From contig CM059621.1 of assembly GCA_030435675.1 (NCBI GenBank), positions 12,834,001-12,898,000 on the forward strand: a stretch of DNA of 64,000 bases. The letters run 5' to 3'. This DNA is from Steinernema hermaphroditum (Eukaryota; Nematoda; Chromadorea; Rhabditida; Steinernematidae). The position numbers and the translations under genes were made by a program. Positions within the stretch are counted from its first letter, which is position 1; every line of letters begins with the position of its first letter. Positions 11,967 to 23,218 of the stretch are shown in pieces. The notes beneath the pieces are model-generated. The model saw nothing but the letters and a program-made list of their open reading frames with translations. It searched no databases and had not been told where the DNA came from.

Positions 11967-12083
11967 AATCGGCTCAGAGATAAGAGTAGGTGCCGCGTAA
12001 AATATAATCGGCTCAGAGATAAGAGTAGGTGCCGCGTAAAATATAATCGGCTCAGAGATAAGAGTAGGTGCCGCGTAAAATAT
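11967..12083. repeat. Three identical tandem 39-bp units
   Basis: Units at 11967-12005, 12006-12044 and 12045-12083 start AATCGGCTCAGAGATAAG and show no differences, which implies recent duplication or a very short history. The length is a multiple of three, so the repeat stays open in several frames, but no gene is evident around it. Confidence 0.95.
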
Positions 12084-13773
12084 AATAGACGATCTATTAT
12101 AGACAAGGATGTTTCCTATCCCAAGATTAACAAAAAGCAAGGCCTGCATTCTTGTGTAACTTCACAAATCAAGAGGATCAGTGTCTGAATAAAAAGACCG
12201 TCTTTTGGACAATGCGGTCTCAGGAATTGCACCTCCGTGTTGGGTTAGAGTGCTATAAAAGCGATCGAATGTTCAGAATTTAGAATTACCACAATTGCTC
12301 TTTAAGTCAAACCTAGCCGAAATGCCCTCCAAGCCACCACAATCTGGTGACCTTTATCATGTCAAAACAACGGCGCACGACAGTTTCAAGATGAGCATTT
12401 GAAGTTCAATATATCGACCATCTAAGGACACCGACTCTGGCAAAGAGCCCAAAAGCCTAGAAGCCATTCACGTTCAAGCGTTGAATGTAAGAAGGAGGAA
12501 CCTTTACTTAGTTTTTCTAAAAACTGGATCTTTAAGAGTCACAATCACAAAATAATCAAACAAAAATGTAATAAAACGTAGTCGAGGTGGCGAGACTTTT
12601 GTCTCTGGAACGACGGTGTTTTAGTTTCCCTAAGGGATAGGAGCCTTAGAGGTCCTCGGAGGTCCTATCGTTTCTCAACTCAAAACTAAAACAAATTCCA
12701 TTTTTCGCCCATTTCAGAGCGCCGAAGGGTCAACTAATGGAATCAAAACTCCGACGTGCTGACCGAAAAACATTATAATTTGAAGAGCGAAGCGTTCTCA
12801 AAACGAGGGCGAACGGAAGTCGGCGAAAAAAAGTCGAACTGTTGGCCGTATTTACACGCAGTTCCAAGGGCAGTAGTTGATTAAACCGCCTTGAAAAGGT
12901 GACGTTGCCGCTTTGAATCTTTAACGGAAGCGTCGAAATGACCTTTCTTTGGTGAAATGACGTCTTCGGGAGGCGGAGAGTCACCCGAAGGGAGCGGCGT
13001 CTCTCACCTTCTTCTCCCTTCGCCCCATTTGTGGCGCCACAAACTATGCTAGAGGGGCGTTTCGGAGGCTGAAAACACTCTCATTGAGGTGAATGAGATG
13101 GGATTTGGACGGTATTTTGCGCAGATCGCCTTTTGAGGGAGGCGAATCCGTGTTTTGACTTAGGATGACGAGGGCTTTTGTCTTCGAAGCGACGGTATTT
13201 CTAGGTGAAACCGGTTTCTAGGGATCGAGAGAGTAGGGTAATTGGGAGAGCAGCGGAAATGCGGTGGTTGTTTAAGGTCTTAGGGGTGCGAAAATTGTGA
13301 AGGTCAGTTTGTGTAAGGCTTTTGGGTTGAACAGTTTTTGTAACAAACGAGCGAGTCTGGCAAGAATCATCGGTTATTCGCTTTGCAATATTCCACATTT
13401 AATGCATCCGGATATAGAGTAAGAAGCTAGGAGCAACCAGTGACTCAAACTATACATCCTTTTGTTGTTACTTTCTAGAATGATCATGATCTTAAAAACG
13501 TTTACAAGTTGGTCTGTGGGGATGATGTGTGAGTCAGCAGCACACAGAATCAACGATGAATCGCCATCGTTATTGAAAATGCTGCAAACCTTTCTAAACA
13601 AAAAAGCTGTTTCTGTAGGGCTGCCGTGAACTTCTGCGCTTCTGACCTCTCCGAGAACATGTCACAAAAAGTCACAGATTCAGTGGGTTTAATAAACATT
13701 TCTTTGGGTTTATTCTAGACGTTTCATCAACATCAATTTACAGCATTGAACAGGCGAAGAGCTAATTTCTGAG

Positions 13774-13799
13774 CCTCCTTAAGAGCCTTTTTAAGGAGG
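13774..13799. repeat. Short perfect inverted repeat
   Basis: CCTCCTTAA at 13774-13782 and TTAAGGAGG at 13791-13799 form a 9-bp perfect stem with an 8-nt loop. No associated gene; possibly chance or a transposon relic. Confidence 0.5.
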
Positions 13800-14211
13800 T
13801 CATTGTATCAGGAATTGCTCAGCATCAAACTATATCTCGGGAATTAATTAAAAAGCTAAATCCGATCTGATAAACCATCAAATAATAATCCGTTACTGAT
13901 GAGCCTTGGAAGCAGGCGGTTGCCCTGGAACCCAGATTGTCCCCCTATCCAGATGTTTTCGTTCTAGGATCATCAAGTCCAGAGATGGGCACGAACGGAT
14001 CGAATCGGCTGACTAGCCGGTTGAACGGCTGATACGAACTCTGATCAAGTCAGATGTATGAGCTGAAAGTGTTCGCTTGTGTGTTGCTCAGTTGCCCCAA
14101 AAAGGGTGATGAACTTCTGTGCTTCCGATCTCTGGTGAACTTTCAAATAAAAAACCTGCAGGGAACGAGTTTAATGTATTTACAACAACGTTTTGCAATT
14201 TAATTGACAAG

Positions 14212-15105
14212 TCAACAATTGATTTTTATATCCAGAATGGGGAAACGTTGGAGGTCGATCCGAACAAACGATTCATCTGTGTTCCTCCAGTATACGGTAC
14301 TCGCTTGCGCACTCCTGAGCACGCTTGCCTTGATGGCTCTCAGACGGTCAACGGAGATATCGAAGACGGCATTTACCGTGAAGTGATTATCAGGATCCAT
14401 TGATCTTTCGAAAAGTTTCTCGAAGAGGGCCAAATCGAGGCGAAACTCGGGGAATTCGATATCCGCGCAGCAGAAATCTTGGAAGCGGGCCAGGAGAAGA
14501 AACTCTTCGATGTTGTCTTTGACTCCGAGAGGCCATCGTCCGTAGAGATTAACCGAATCGGGAACTCCGCTCTTCAGTTGGCGCGTTAGGAAGCGTCCGC
14601 ACTCGACTCCGAAATATTTCAGGCTGATGCGCTTGAAAAGAGATGTTCTAAAGAATCTAAGAATGTCGAGATTCTTCTGGAGATGTGCGGAGGGCGCCAA
14701 GTTGACGAAGCTGAAGTCAGCAGAAGAAGCATCGACAGAGACGTCTACGAACCTCAGAATTTCGTCGGAAATTTCGGTTCTGCCTGAGATCGGCCCAGTT
14801 TTTCTGTGGTTCACTGACATCGACTCTATTCTCAGAAGGCCTCTTCCACGCGACAGGACAACCTTTAGAGGAATGTGCCTGGAGAAGACAGAGCCACCTT
14901 CTTCGACGATCATAGAGAATCCGCCCTTCCACGAACTCGACTCGGACTCGAAGAAGAAATTGCAGTTGACATGCAGTCGAGTCTTCGAGTGTCTACAGAC
15001 TGTGGAAAGCCAGACGCCGTTTGAGAGCTTTCCTGCTTCTTTCAAATCTGCGCGGGAGAAGCAGGAGACGACTGTATCGCAGAAATCGAACGGCACACAG
15101 TTCAT
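14212..15105 (-). CDS. Nematode F-box-like domain family protein
   Basis: A single exon of 297 codons. The ATG at 15105-15103 follows an ACTTTCAG acceptor, so the in-frame ATG further upstream is probably not used. The N-terminus MNCVPFDFCDTVVSCFSRAD with LSNGVW and HSKTR follows the pattern of a large nematode family whose members begin with an F-box-like 'VPxxFCxxVV' helix block. The rest is a mixed alpha/beta region without motifs I know. F-box proteins recruit substrates to SCF ubiquitin ligases; that role here is inferred from the family only. The gene sits alone in a gene-poor stretch, as such fast-evolving paralogues often do. Confidence 0.55.
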   Translation of the reverse strand: MNCVPFDFCDTVVSCFSRADLKEAGKLSNGVWLSTVCRHSKTRLHVNCNFFFESESSSWKGGFSMIVEEGGSVFSRHIPLKVVLSRGRGLLRIESMSVNHRKTGPISGRTEISDEILRFVDVSVDASSADFSFVNLAPSAHLQKNLDILRFFRTSLFKRISLKYFGVECGRFLTRQLKSGVPDSVNLYGRWPLGVKDNIEEFLLLARFQDFCCADIEFPEFRLDLALFEKLFERSMDPDNHFTVNAVFDISVDRLRAIKASVLRSAQASTVYWRNTDESFVRIDLQRFPILDIKINC

Positions 15106-17079
15106 GGCCTTAGCTGAAAGTGTTATGTGCTTTGTCGGCGCTTCATCCAATCGATTTCCTTTGTGCATCATGGGAGGAGAAACGAGTTATTCCTGTGTCA
15201 GCTGCTCAAGAAGCGATCAGAAATTGAAAATTATCTCTTATCTGGCCTTATTTCAATAGTTAGAAATGTACTTTGTCTAGAATGTGCAGTGTGTTGCAAA
15301 ATTCACAGACAATCGGTGTCTAAGATTCAATGTAAAGCTGTGGGAAAGAATGGGAAAACCGACCGATTTCATCAATCATCAATCAACCTGCCGAAACGAT
15401 TGCCATTGTCTGTAGTCTGTGTCTGACAGATGCAGACGGCAGATACTGTAGACACTGAAGTGTCTGCCTGTATGGGTGTTCTAGGCGTTTTTTGTAACAC
15501 CTTGTAATTAAATAAAAATCGCTAAGATATCAGTGGAATCTCCGACGTCCCATGTCATGTCGTAAACCATCGTAAGAACATCTAGAAGAAGATCCGATCG
15601 CCGATTGCAAAGAATCCTTTAACTTCTTTATCTCTCAATCAACGCAAAGAATTAGATTCTCCTGGTCTTGTTTTCGCCAAACGCCTTTTCTCAATTTTGT
15701 TTTATCGTCAGCAGGAAGACCCGTTTCACCGAAACTGCAAACACGGAGTTCAAGGCTGTGTGAGGAAATGCTCAAAAGAAGTTTTCGAACAGTTGACCGA
15801 ACGAAAATTGCTTATCTTCGTGTGAATATTGATAGTATATTCCTGAAACCCACAAACCTCGAAAAACTTTTCGGACTTCAGACTTATGCAGTTCGGACTT
15901 TCGCTTCGACTTTCACCGATCGGAGCAAAGTACAGTTCGTAGTTTGTAGGTTCAGAAATCTGGAAACGGGAATGAAACTTTCATGAAACAAACACTTCTG
16001 AGACGATCAGAAAACAATGCCTATTTTCAGGCATTTCCAGTCATCATAAAGGTACCATTTTTCTACAATTTAGGGCACCTGTATCAATTATAAAAACCTT
16101 CCCTAATAAACGAGCAGGTACCATAAAACATCCATCCTTTACCCACACATCTATGATTTCCCTCGGAAACCGACTACTCATCTTCTTCAGTTTCGTTGGT
16201 TCTGTTTTCTTTTTTCTCTGCGCTACGAGTTCTTATCGACGGTCGCCGCAGCAGCTCTTTTTGTGGTGCTACCGGGTCCAACGCGACTCGACTTGACGTT
16301 CTTTAGTCGAAGATCGAAAAGAGTCTGCGACTCTGCAAGAGTTGCAAAGCCAAGAGAGCAACAAACAGGAAGATCAGAAGAGCGTTTTGCAGAGCAGATC
16401 TATTTTGAGATAAGACGGCGATGGTCACTCCCACTTGGACGGGTGAGGACTGATTCTGAGTAGTCCAGATCAGCGTTCACTCTTGGATGGATTCACCCCT
16501 ATGCGGTGCTTTGAATCCCTTGAGTTAACGTTGTTGGGATGACATTTACAGTATTCTCGGCACGTTTTATAAGATTTAGTGATCTTCACTGATCCAGCTT
16601 CTGTTTCACTTGAGCAGCACATCTCCGATACCGTAATTTTTGCACTGATATCTCCACAAAAACGATGTAGATCTCCCCATTCGAGATGTCGCACTCTCGT
16701 GCACTTCTAATCACCTCGCACTTTGCAAGGCTCCCGACGGTGCGCCTCGATCAAGAAGTCGCTGCGCACCGTTTTTTTGTGTAAACTCGCAACTCGCGAT
16801 CGATCGAAAGTGCAAAACAAGATGCGCCGCCGCCGATAAGGCCCTTCCGCGGGTACAGATAGCGCCGCTCCAAAACAGCTCGCGGCGATCGGCCTCGTCG
16901 TGTCGACGACAAGCTCCCTCTTGGCGCCGCGACCCTTCGACCGTCGCTTAAAAGGCGCCGTTTCGGTCGATCGCGAGCAGAGCAGCGTCGTACGCGGATT
17001 CACACCTCCCCTCACACTCGCCCCAAACAGTCAGATTTCAGTTTCCGTCGTCATTCCGAGTCAGAACCACATCGCGACG
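15106..17079. other. Intergenic region upstream of ATIC
   Basis: Nearly 2 kb with no supported gene. It includes a run of GTCTG/TAGAC motifs near 15400-15470 and GC-rich sequence from about 16740 that probably belongs to the ATIC promoter and 5' leader. Open frames up to 102 codons in the GC-rich part have no likeness to known proteins. Confidence 0.5.
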
Positions 17080-19691
17080 ATGTCCTCGACTCAGCAGTTG
17101 GGTAAGCGATTCCATGCCGTTCGGCGTCTTCAAGAACTTTGCTTCAGCTATCATTAGCGTCTCCGACAAAACCGGAGTCGTCGAGTTTGCTCGCTCCTTG
17201 GCCGCCGCCAACCTCGGCCTCATCGCCTCCGGAGGAACCGCCAAGCTCCTCAGAGAGAACGGACTCAATGTCAGGTTCGTTGTTGGACTGTCTTGAGAGG
17301 AAATGAGAGGGTTGGTCAGCCGGAGGGCCTTTGGAAGATGAGAGATGAAACCAGCTGGTGATCAAGAGATGTTTTGAGGCCCTCTAGGTTCCTACGACTT
17401 TGGTTGAATTTTAAACTGGTTAAACTAAAAAATCCTTTTGAAAATTGTTTCTAGGTTTCTAGGTAGAAGAAATTTGCATGCATGTACTCCAGCCCTAATC
17501 ACGATCTAGAGCGCTAGGCCACTTGAAAAGTTATTTGAAAACTTTAGACCTGGATGCGTCGAGGTCTTCTAACCCCCAAGGACTTTAATTGCTCAGATTT
17601 CATTTGAAATTGGGCTTAGGTTTGCTTCGATACCGCAAAGTAAGCTGTTCCAACGCGTTAGTAAACAAAATTCCAAATATCCATGATTTATAAAAATTCT
17701 TGAACTAGGCATAGGGAACGGAAATGTCAAAAAGTTACTATCAAGAGTTCAACCGGTCACGTAGACATTTTGCAGACGTTCTCTGTCTCGTTTTTTCAAA
17801 CTCCAACGGGTCACTTGAAGGGGGAACCGAGACCGAGTGACCGATTGTAGACGTTTTACAAAAAGTCTATCTAACTGGCCCCGTCCGACCGGTCTTCTCT
17901 CTATTCCATCCCCGAATAAAAAACAAATTTTGGGAGAGGTCTACTTCAAGGTATAGGCTACTGGGTCTGGTGCACGTGATCCACGTCCCTACCCTTACCG
18001 TAATCTTGCAGAGACGTTTCGGACATCACGAAATTCCCCGAGATGCTCGGCGGGCGCGTCAAAACACTCCACCCAGCAGTGCACGGTGGCATCCTCGCCC
18101 GAACGATCCCCTCCGACGTGGCGGACATGGAGAAGAACGGCTTCGACTACATCTCCGTGGTTGTGTGCAACCTCTACCCCTTTGAGCAGACCGTGGCCAA
18201 GGAGGGCTGCACTGTCGAGGATGCCGTCGAGAACATCGACATCGGCGGAGTGACGCTCCTCCGCGCCGCTGCCAAGAACCACGCCCGCGTCACCATCGTC
18301 TGTGACCCGAAGGACTACGAGAAGGTCGCCACCGAGGTAAGCCCTTCCTCGAAGATCTACCGTACCCCGCGTCGTTTCAGCTCAAATCGGGCGAAGTCTC
18401 CGTAGAGAGTCGCAAGCTTTTGGCGCTGAAGGCCTTCGAGCACACGGCGAAGTACGACGACTCCATCAGCGGCTACATGCGCTCACTCTTCGGAGGGGAC
18501 GGCTCGCGCTCCCTCCCCCTCCGCTACGGTATCAACCCCCACCAGAAGCAGAAGGCCGAGCTCTTCGCCAACGGCTTCGAGATGCCGATGAAGGTGCTCA
18601 ACGGCTCGCCGGGCTACATCAACGTCCTCGACGCCCTCAACGCCTGGCAGCTGGTCAAGGAGCTGAAGCAGGCCACCGGCCTTCCAGCGGCCACCTCCTT
18701 CAAGCACGTATCGCCGGCCGGCGCCGCCGTCGGCAAGCCCCTCAGCGACGCTGAGGCTCAGTGCTGTATGGTGGCCGACCTGCCACTGGACAAGACGGCG
18801 CCATCGCTGGCGGCCGCCTATGCCCGAGCCCGCGGCGCCGACCGGATGAGCTCCTTCGGCGACTTCTTGGCGCTCTCTGACGAGTGCGACGCCCTCACTG
18901 CGAAGATCATCAGCCGCGAGGTCTCCGACGGCGTCATCGCGCCGGGCTACTCGCCCGAAGCCCTCGAGATCCTCTCCAAGAAGAAGAACGGCGGCTATGC
19001 GGTCCTCCAGATGGACGCCACCTACGAGCCCTCCGACTTCGAGCAGCGCACCGTCTACGGCCTCACCCTGCGCCAGAAGCGCAACGACGCCATCATCTCC
19101 TCCGCCACCTTCGCCAACGTCGTCTCAGCCAAGAAGGACGTTCCCCAGGCGGCCCTCGATGATCTCGTCGTCGCCTCCATCGCCGTCAAGTACACCCAGT
19201 CGAACTCCGTGTGCTACGCCCACCGCGGTCAGGTTATCGGCATGGGCGCCGGACAGCAGTCCCGCATCCACTGCACGCGCCTCGCCGGCGAGAAGGCCGC
19301 CAACTGGTGGATGCGCCAGCACCCGAAGGTCCTCGCGCTCCCCTGGAAGCCCTCCGTGAAGCGCGCCGAGAAGTCAAACGCCATCGACGTCCTCGTGAGC
19401 AGCGTCCTCGGCAAGGAGATCTCCGTGCAGGCCTGGAACGAGAACTTCACGGAGCCCGTGGCGTCCTTCACCGAGGAGGAGCGTCGCCAATGGCTCCAGC
19501 AGCTCTCCGACGTCGTCGTCAGCTCCGACGCCTTCTTCCCCTTCCGCGACAACATCGACTGCGCCAAGCAGTTCGGCGTTAAGTACGTCGCCAGCCCCGG
19601 TGGCTCCGCCCGTGACGAAGACATTGTCGCCGCCTGCGACCAGCACGGCATGGTCCTCCTCCACACTGGTCTCCGTCTTTTCCACCACTGA
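17080..19691 (+). CDS. ATIC: Bifunctional AICAR transformylase / IMP cyclohydrolase (ATIC, PurH)
   Basis: Catalyses the last two steps of de novo purine synthesis: formylation of AICAR with 10-formyl-THF, then ring closure to IMP, in the cytosol. Exon 1 encodes MSSTQQL; exon 2 gives [15 protein letters not shown] and [10 protein letters not shown]. After a long intron (17275-18011) comes [18 protein letters not shown] (18012-18336), and the last exon (18381-19691) carries the transformylase domain with [78 protein letters not shown] and the [10 protein letters not shown] end. Key residues of both activities (Lys-His of SFKHVSPAG, the RIHCTRLAG loop) are present. The last exon is strongly GC-biased at third positions, as in highly expressed genes. 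AATAAA lies at 19844-19849. Confidence 0.97.
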
Positions 19692-19877
19692 AGCTGTAAA
19701 AAAGTCCAAGAAGTTGTTCATATTGTTGTTGTTAAGCGATGTATAAATCTCGATATACTCATGATGACTCACGATCCATCAACAAGATGTCACATGGATT
19801 AAGCAAATTTCATTAACACCTATAACGCGTATAAAAATCATTCAATAAAAATAAAAATGAGGCACTTCTCCAGTCAG

Positions 19878-21067
19878 CTACTTCTGCTTCGTGCCCTCCT
19901 TAAGGCACACCTCCAAACTGTAGTCGTACAGCTTCGCACAGAGAACGCTGTCGTCCACCTGTCGGTTCGCCTTCTGCTCCTTCAGATCAGCGAAGTACTG
20001 TCCCGAAATGTTGGCTGTCTTCTTGCTCAGGGCCAGAAACAGGGCCGTTTGGGCGCCGTCCTTGTCCGTCTTGAAAAAGAACCAGCGGAATGGAGCCCAC
20101 AGTTGACGAATAGGAGTAACGTCCAGGAACGTTTGTCGGAGCAGGTCGGTGGCGACGACTCCGGGATGACTTGCGTTCACGACAACGTTCGTCTCTCCTT
20201 CAAGCCGCAAGCGACGAGTCAATTCGCGAGCATGCATGACCTGAAATACAGAAATTAGCTACAGTTAGCAACATTCAAAGCGGACCTGGGCAAGTTTCGA
20301 TCGGTTGTATGGGCCGTATCTGTTGAACTTCTTCTTCTCTTCGGCCTCTTCGGGAGATTCAATGTGACCATACATGTGAACGGCACTCGACTGGTTGACA
20401 ATTCGTCCGTTGGGCGCAGAGCGCAACTTCGGGAGGAGAAGTTCAGTGAGCAAGAAATGTCCTAAAATACTGAACGTTCAAACAAGGTACGAAGATTTTC
20501 CAAAGGACCAAGATAGTTCGACTGCCAGGTTCGTTCGTGTCCATCGACAGTGAGGTCGAACTTCGGGTAGAACATGATCCCAGCGTTGTTGATCAGAATG
20601 TCCAAGCATTCTACAAAACACACTTCAGATCAGGTTTCTTTTGGAGAGCCTTACGTTCTTCGAAGGTGTCAACGAATTTGTGGATTGTCGAAAAGTCGTT
20701 CAGATCCACTTTGCAGACAATAAGGCGCGTCGCGTCGCATCCCAGCTTCGCCAGCTCCCGCTTCGCTGTGTTTCCGCGCTCCTCGTTTCTGCAGAGCATG
20801 TAGACCTTGGCGCCCTTGAGGTTCAGCTCACGCACGATCTGGAACCCTATACCGCCGTTCGCGCCGGTGACAACGGCGACTTTGCCTTTGGCCGAAACGC
20901 GCTCATTGAATTGGCCACCTTTGAAGAACTGCCTGAAATGAAGTAATTTAGGAGTATTTTCGAGAGTTGAATATTGTTTACCTTAGCAGGTAGAGTCCCA
21001 GGAAAGCGAGGACTCCGACGGGAAGCACTCCCAAACTGTCGAAGAAGGTCTCTCCTTCTGCTTCCAT
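19878..21067 (-). CDS. Retinol dehydrogenase-like short-chain dehydrogenase
   Basis: Classical SDR of the RDH11-14 type with an N-terminal membrane anchor (LGVLPVGVLAFLGLYLLR). The cofactor motif is VVTGANGGIG, followed by MLCRNEERG (basic residues suit NADPH) and VDLNDFSTI. The NNAG motif is in the exon covering about 20490-20610 (LDILINNAGIMFYP). The catalytic Ser lies in IVNQSSAVH and the YxxxK in YGPYNRSKLAQ. ASHPGVVATDLLR is the typical post-catalytic loop. The ATG at 21067-21065 follows CTCTTTCAG, a likely trans-splice acceptor; the stop is at 19880-19878. It probably acts at the ER or mitochondrial membrane on retinoid or lipid aldehydes; the substrate is not visible in the sequence. 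Convergent with ATIC. Confidence 0.9.
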
Positions 21068-21611
21068 CTCTGAAAGAGTGAAGTGATAGAGTGGACTGCA
21101 TGACAGTCGCGAGACGCGGAGAAACGATGACAAATGGCAGTGACGAAACGCGCCATTCAAGAAGGCGTGGCAACAAATAGCACACCGGAATTTAGGGAGC
21201 ACCTCCACGAAGCATGTGAGAGGCGATGGGATAGATGCCATCAGCGCTCCGAATCCCGTCGCCAAAATCCGGAAGCCTCTCGCTCACTGAGATCTCCGCT
21301 GCAAAACCCGGCTGATCGATTGGAAATTCCGACTGTGGCACCCATCGCTCGCCGCATTTTTTTTTGCCCGCCAAGTGGTTCTGTGCCCTGTTTACTCGGT
21401 GCTGAAGGACACGAGAGGGCGTCTTGCATGTGTCGCTAGCGGGTCAGAGGTGCACAAAAAACAGCGCACTTAAAAAGCCATAAGTCGGAGTGAAGGCGTA
21501 AGGGGATACTTTCAAATGACAGTATCGCTGCGAAGAGACACTGAAAAGTCGAAGAGAATTAGTTTGTCTTTATAAAGTCAGTCCTTATGATACCACATTT
21601 AAAGCACCATC
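21068..21611. other. Intergenic region
   Basis: About 540 bp between the SDR start and the 3' end of the charged-protein gene. It contains a T9 tract near 21356; no gene or RNA is recognisable. Confidence 0.5.
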
Positions 21612-22285
21612 TCACTGTTTGTCGTTTCCGCCTTCCACATCTTTCGCGATTGTCTCATTTGGCTTCGGGCCCTCATGGGAACGCATATGCGATACAGCTG
21701 GACGATATTGCATCGTAATCGGTTCGAAGATGGTGAGCTAAAAACGTCCACATATCATGAGTGATTTCCGTTAAAATCTCACATCTGAGGGAGGCTGGTC
21801 CTTATCTTCATTCGTTTTCTGATCCTGTTCGGTTTTACCTTCAGCTTCGCGATCGTAATTAGTGACAATAGCGAATCGACCCCCGAACTGTGGCACCTTA
21901 CTCGTCTTTCGCTTTATTTTTCGCGATTTGCTGCTTCGCTCCGTTTCGTCTCTGTAAAACCATTGAAAAGTTGCAATGTAACTGCCGACTGACTCTTTAT
22001 CCTTGCGGATCCTGCGTACCCTGACGACTTTACCGCTTCTGTCCTCTTCTCTAAATAAGAGTCATTAGAAAAGTTCAAGAGAGCGCACTTACTCTTTGTC
22101 TTTTTGACCCGGTCGTCGCTGCTTCGATAATTTCCGGCTGCGATCTGCATCTTCGTCTTCCTTCACTCGGTTTCGCGCGCGCTTACCACTCCGGTCGCCA
22201 TCCTCGTTGCCACGATATTCAGGATCGGACTCTCCCTGAAGGCAAATGGATTAAGACGGAACACCCAGAGGTGACCTACTGCCAT
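21612..22285 (-). CDS. Small highly charged protein of unknown function
   Basis: Not recognised. Joining exons across short introns gives MA, then GESDPEYRGNEDGDRSGKR, blocks rich in Arg-Asp/Lys-Glu (DADRSRKLSKQRRPGQKDKE, EDRSGKVVRVRR), a less charged VPQFGGRFAIVTNYDREAE and a C-terminus with FEPITMQYRPAVSHM, ending at TGA 21614-21612. The arginine-acid and serine content resembles nuclear, splicing-associated proteins, but that is composition only. Introns begin GTAAGT or GTAAGC and are about 45 nt. The ATG at 22285-22283 overlaps the ATG of the divergent gene (see findings), so one of the two starts may be wrong. Confidence 0.55.
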
Positions 22286-23175
22286 GGCGATTTCAATCGA
22301 TTTTGGCGATATCTCTCCAACCGCTCGACTCGGCTGGAGTAATCAGTCCGAATGCCTAGTGCGGCCGTCTGCTGGCCCCTCTCAGACAGAAACAAGCGTC
22401 TGCAAACACAGACCTAGACAAGGAAGATCGTGGACGGCTATTCCAGATCTCAAGTTGAGTTGGAGGAGGTCGTCCCCCTTCATCCGTAAACAATCGAGTT
22501 CAAAAGCATCGGCGCCCGAATTAAAAGCCAGTTCTTCTGTGCCCGAAGTCGACGGCAAGAAGAAGGTACTCTAACATAATTGGTCGGCAATATCTTGAAG
22601 CCTTTACAGTCCAAGAGTCGCCGAAAGAAGAGTCAAAGCAATAGTCGCAAAAGTAAGCGCCGCCGCATAAGGAAAAGCAATCGACGAAGAACTATGACCC
22701 CACTTACCAACGGTCGCCTGGAAAGGAGAAGATCTTCGAGGGAGAAGAAGCGAGGCCGAAGACTCAGTATATAACGAAGACCGATAAGGAGATTTCCCAG
22801 CTGAAGGAGGCACTTATCGAGCTATCCACGGCGAATGCCGCCATTAGCAGTGCCCTTATCGCGACGCAAATGATGGTTCAACAGCTTCAGCAGAAGAGCT
22901 CCATCCCGCCGATTGCTTCTGCTCCAACGAAGACAATGCCTGCAAGTCCTTCACAACCTGAATGTGATAAGCGAAATGATCCGGAGTATTGTGTTCTAGG
23001 CGATGTAAGCTTTTGACAGTGGAAGATATATTAGTGGCACTTACAGGTCAGTAATGCTCCACCGCCTCCTCCCGCAAAAGCTGGAGTGAACTCCGAGGTC
23101 GAAATCGAGCCCAAAGCCGAAATTCCGAAGACCCCCTCCCTAGGGTCGAACGTAATTCCCGGGGAACGATATTAA
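22284..23175 (+). CDS. Unknown protein with predicted coiled coil; reading frame ambiguous
   Basis: Not recognised. Exon 1 (22284-22565) encodes a serine/lysine-rich region ending PEVDGKKK. Two continuations are possible. If the good acceptor TTTACAG (ending 22609) is used, the frame runs through an Arg/Lys/Ser-rich stretch and stops at about 22774. If the weaker CATAAG (ending 22671) is used, the frame enters EKQSTKNYDPTYQRSPGK, then a clear heptad region (DKEISQLKEALIELSTANAA to QMMVQQLQQK), and after an intron (23005-23046) a proline-rich and acidic tail ending IPGERY, TAA 23173-23175. The second frame looks the more protein-like. AATAAA is at 23203-23208. Confidence 0.5.
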
Positions 23176-23218
23176 CGACGCATATCATGCCTAAGCAAAA
23201 CCAATAAAATACTTTTTA

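Larger units (their letters stand above)
11690..14211. other. Gene-poor intergenic region
   Basis: About 2.5 kb without a convincing gene. It contains the 39-bp triple repeat (11967-12083), a short perfect hairpin (13774-13799) and two related passages, 'gaacttctgcgcttctgac' near 13628 and a diverged copy near 14107, which may be remains of a dispersed repeat. Open frames up to about 84 codons look random. Confidence 0.5.

Noticed and set aside
14627..15259. 210-codon plus-strand frame over the F-box-like gene
   Set aside because: The minus-strand frame is longer, has the family N-terminus and a splice acceptor before its ATG; the plus frame has neither.
18884..19582. Alternative-frame ORFs rich in Arg/Pro over ATIC
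   Set aside because: GC-rich codon shadows of the ATIC last exon.
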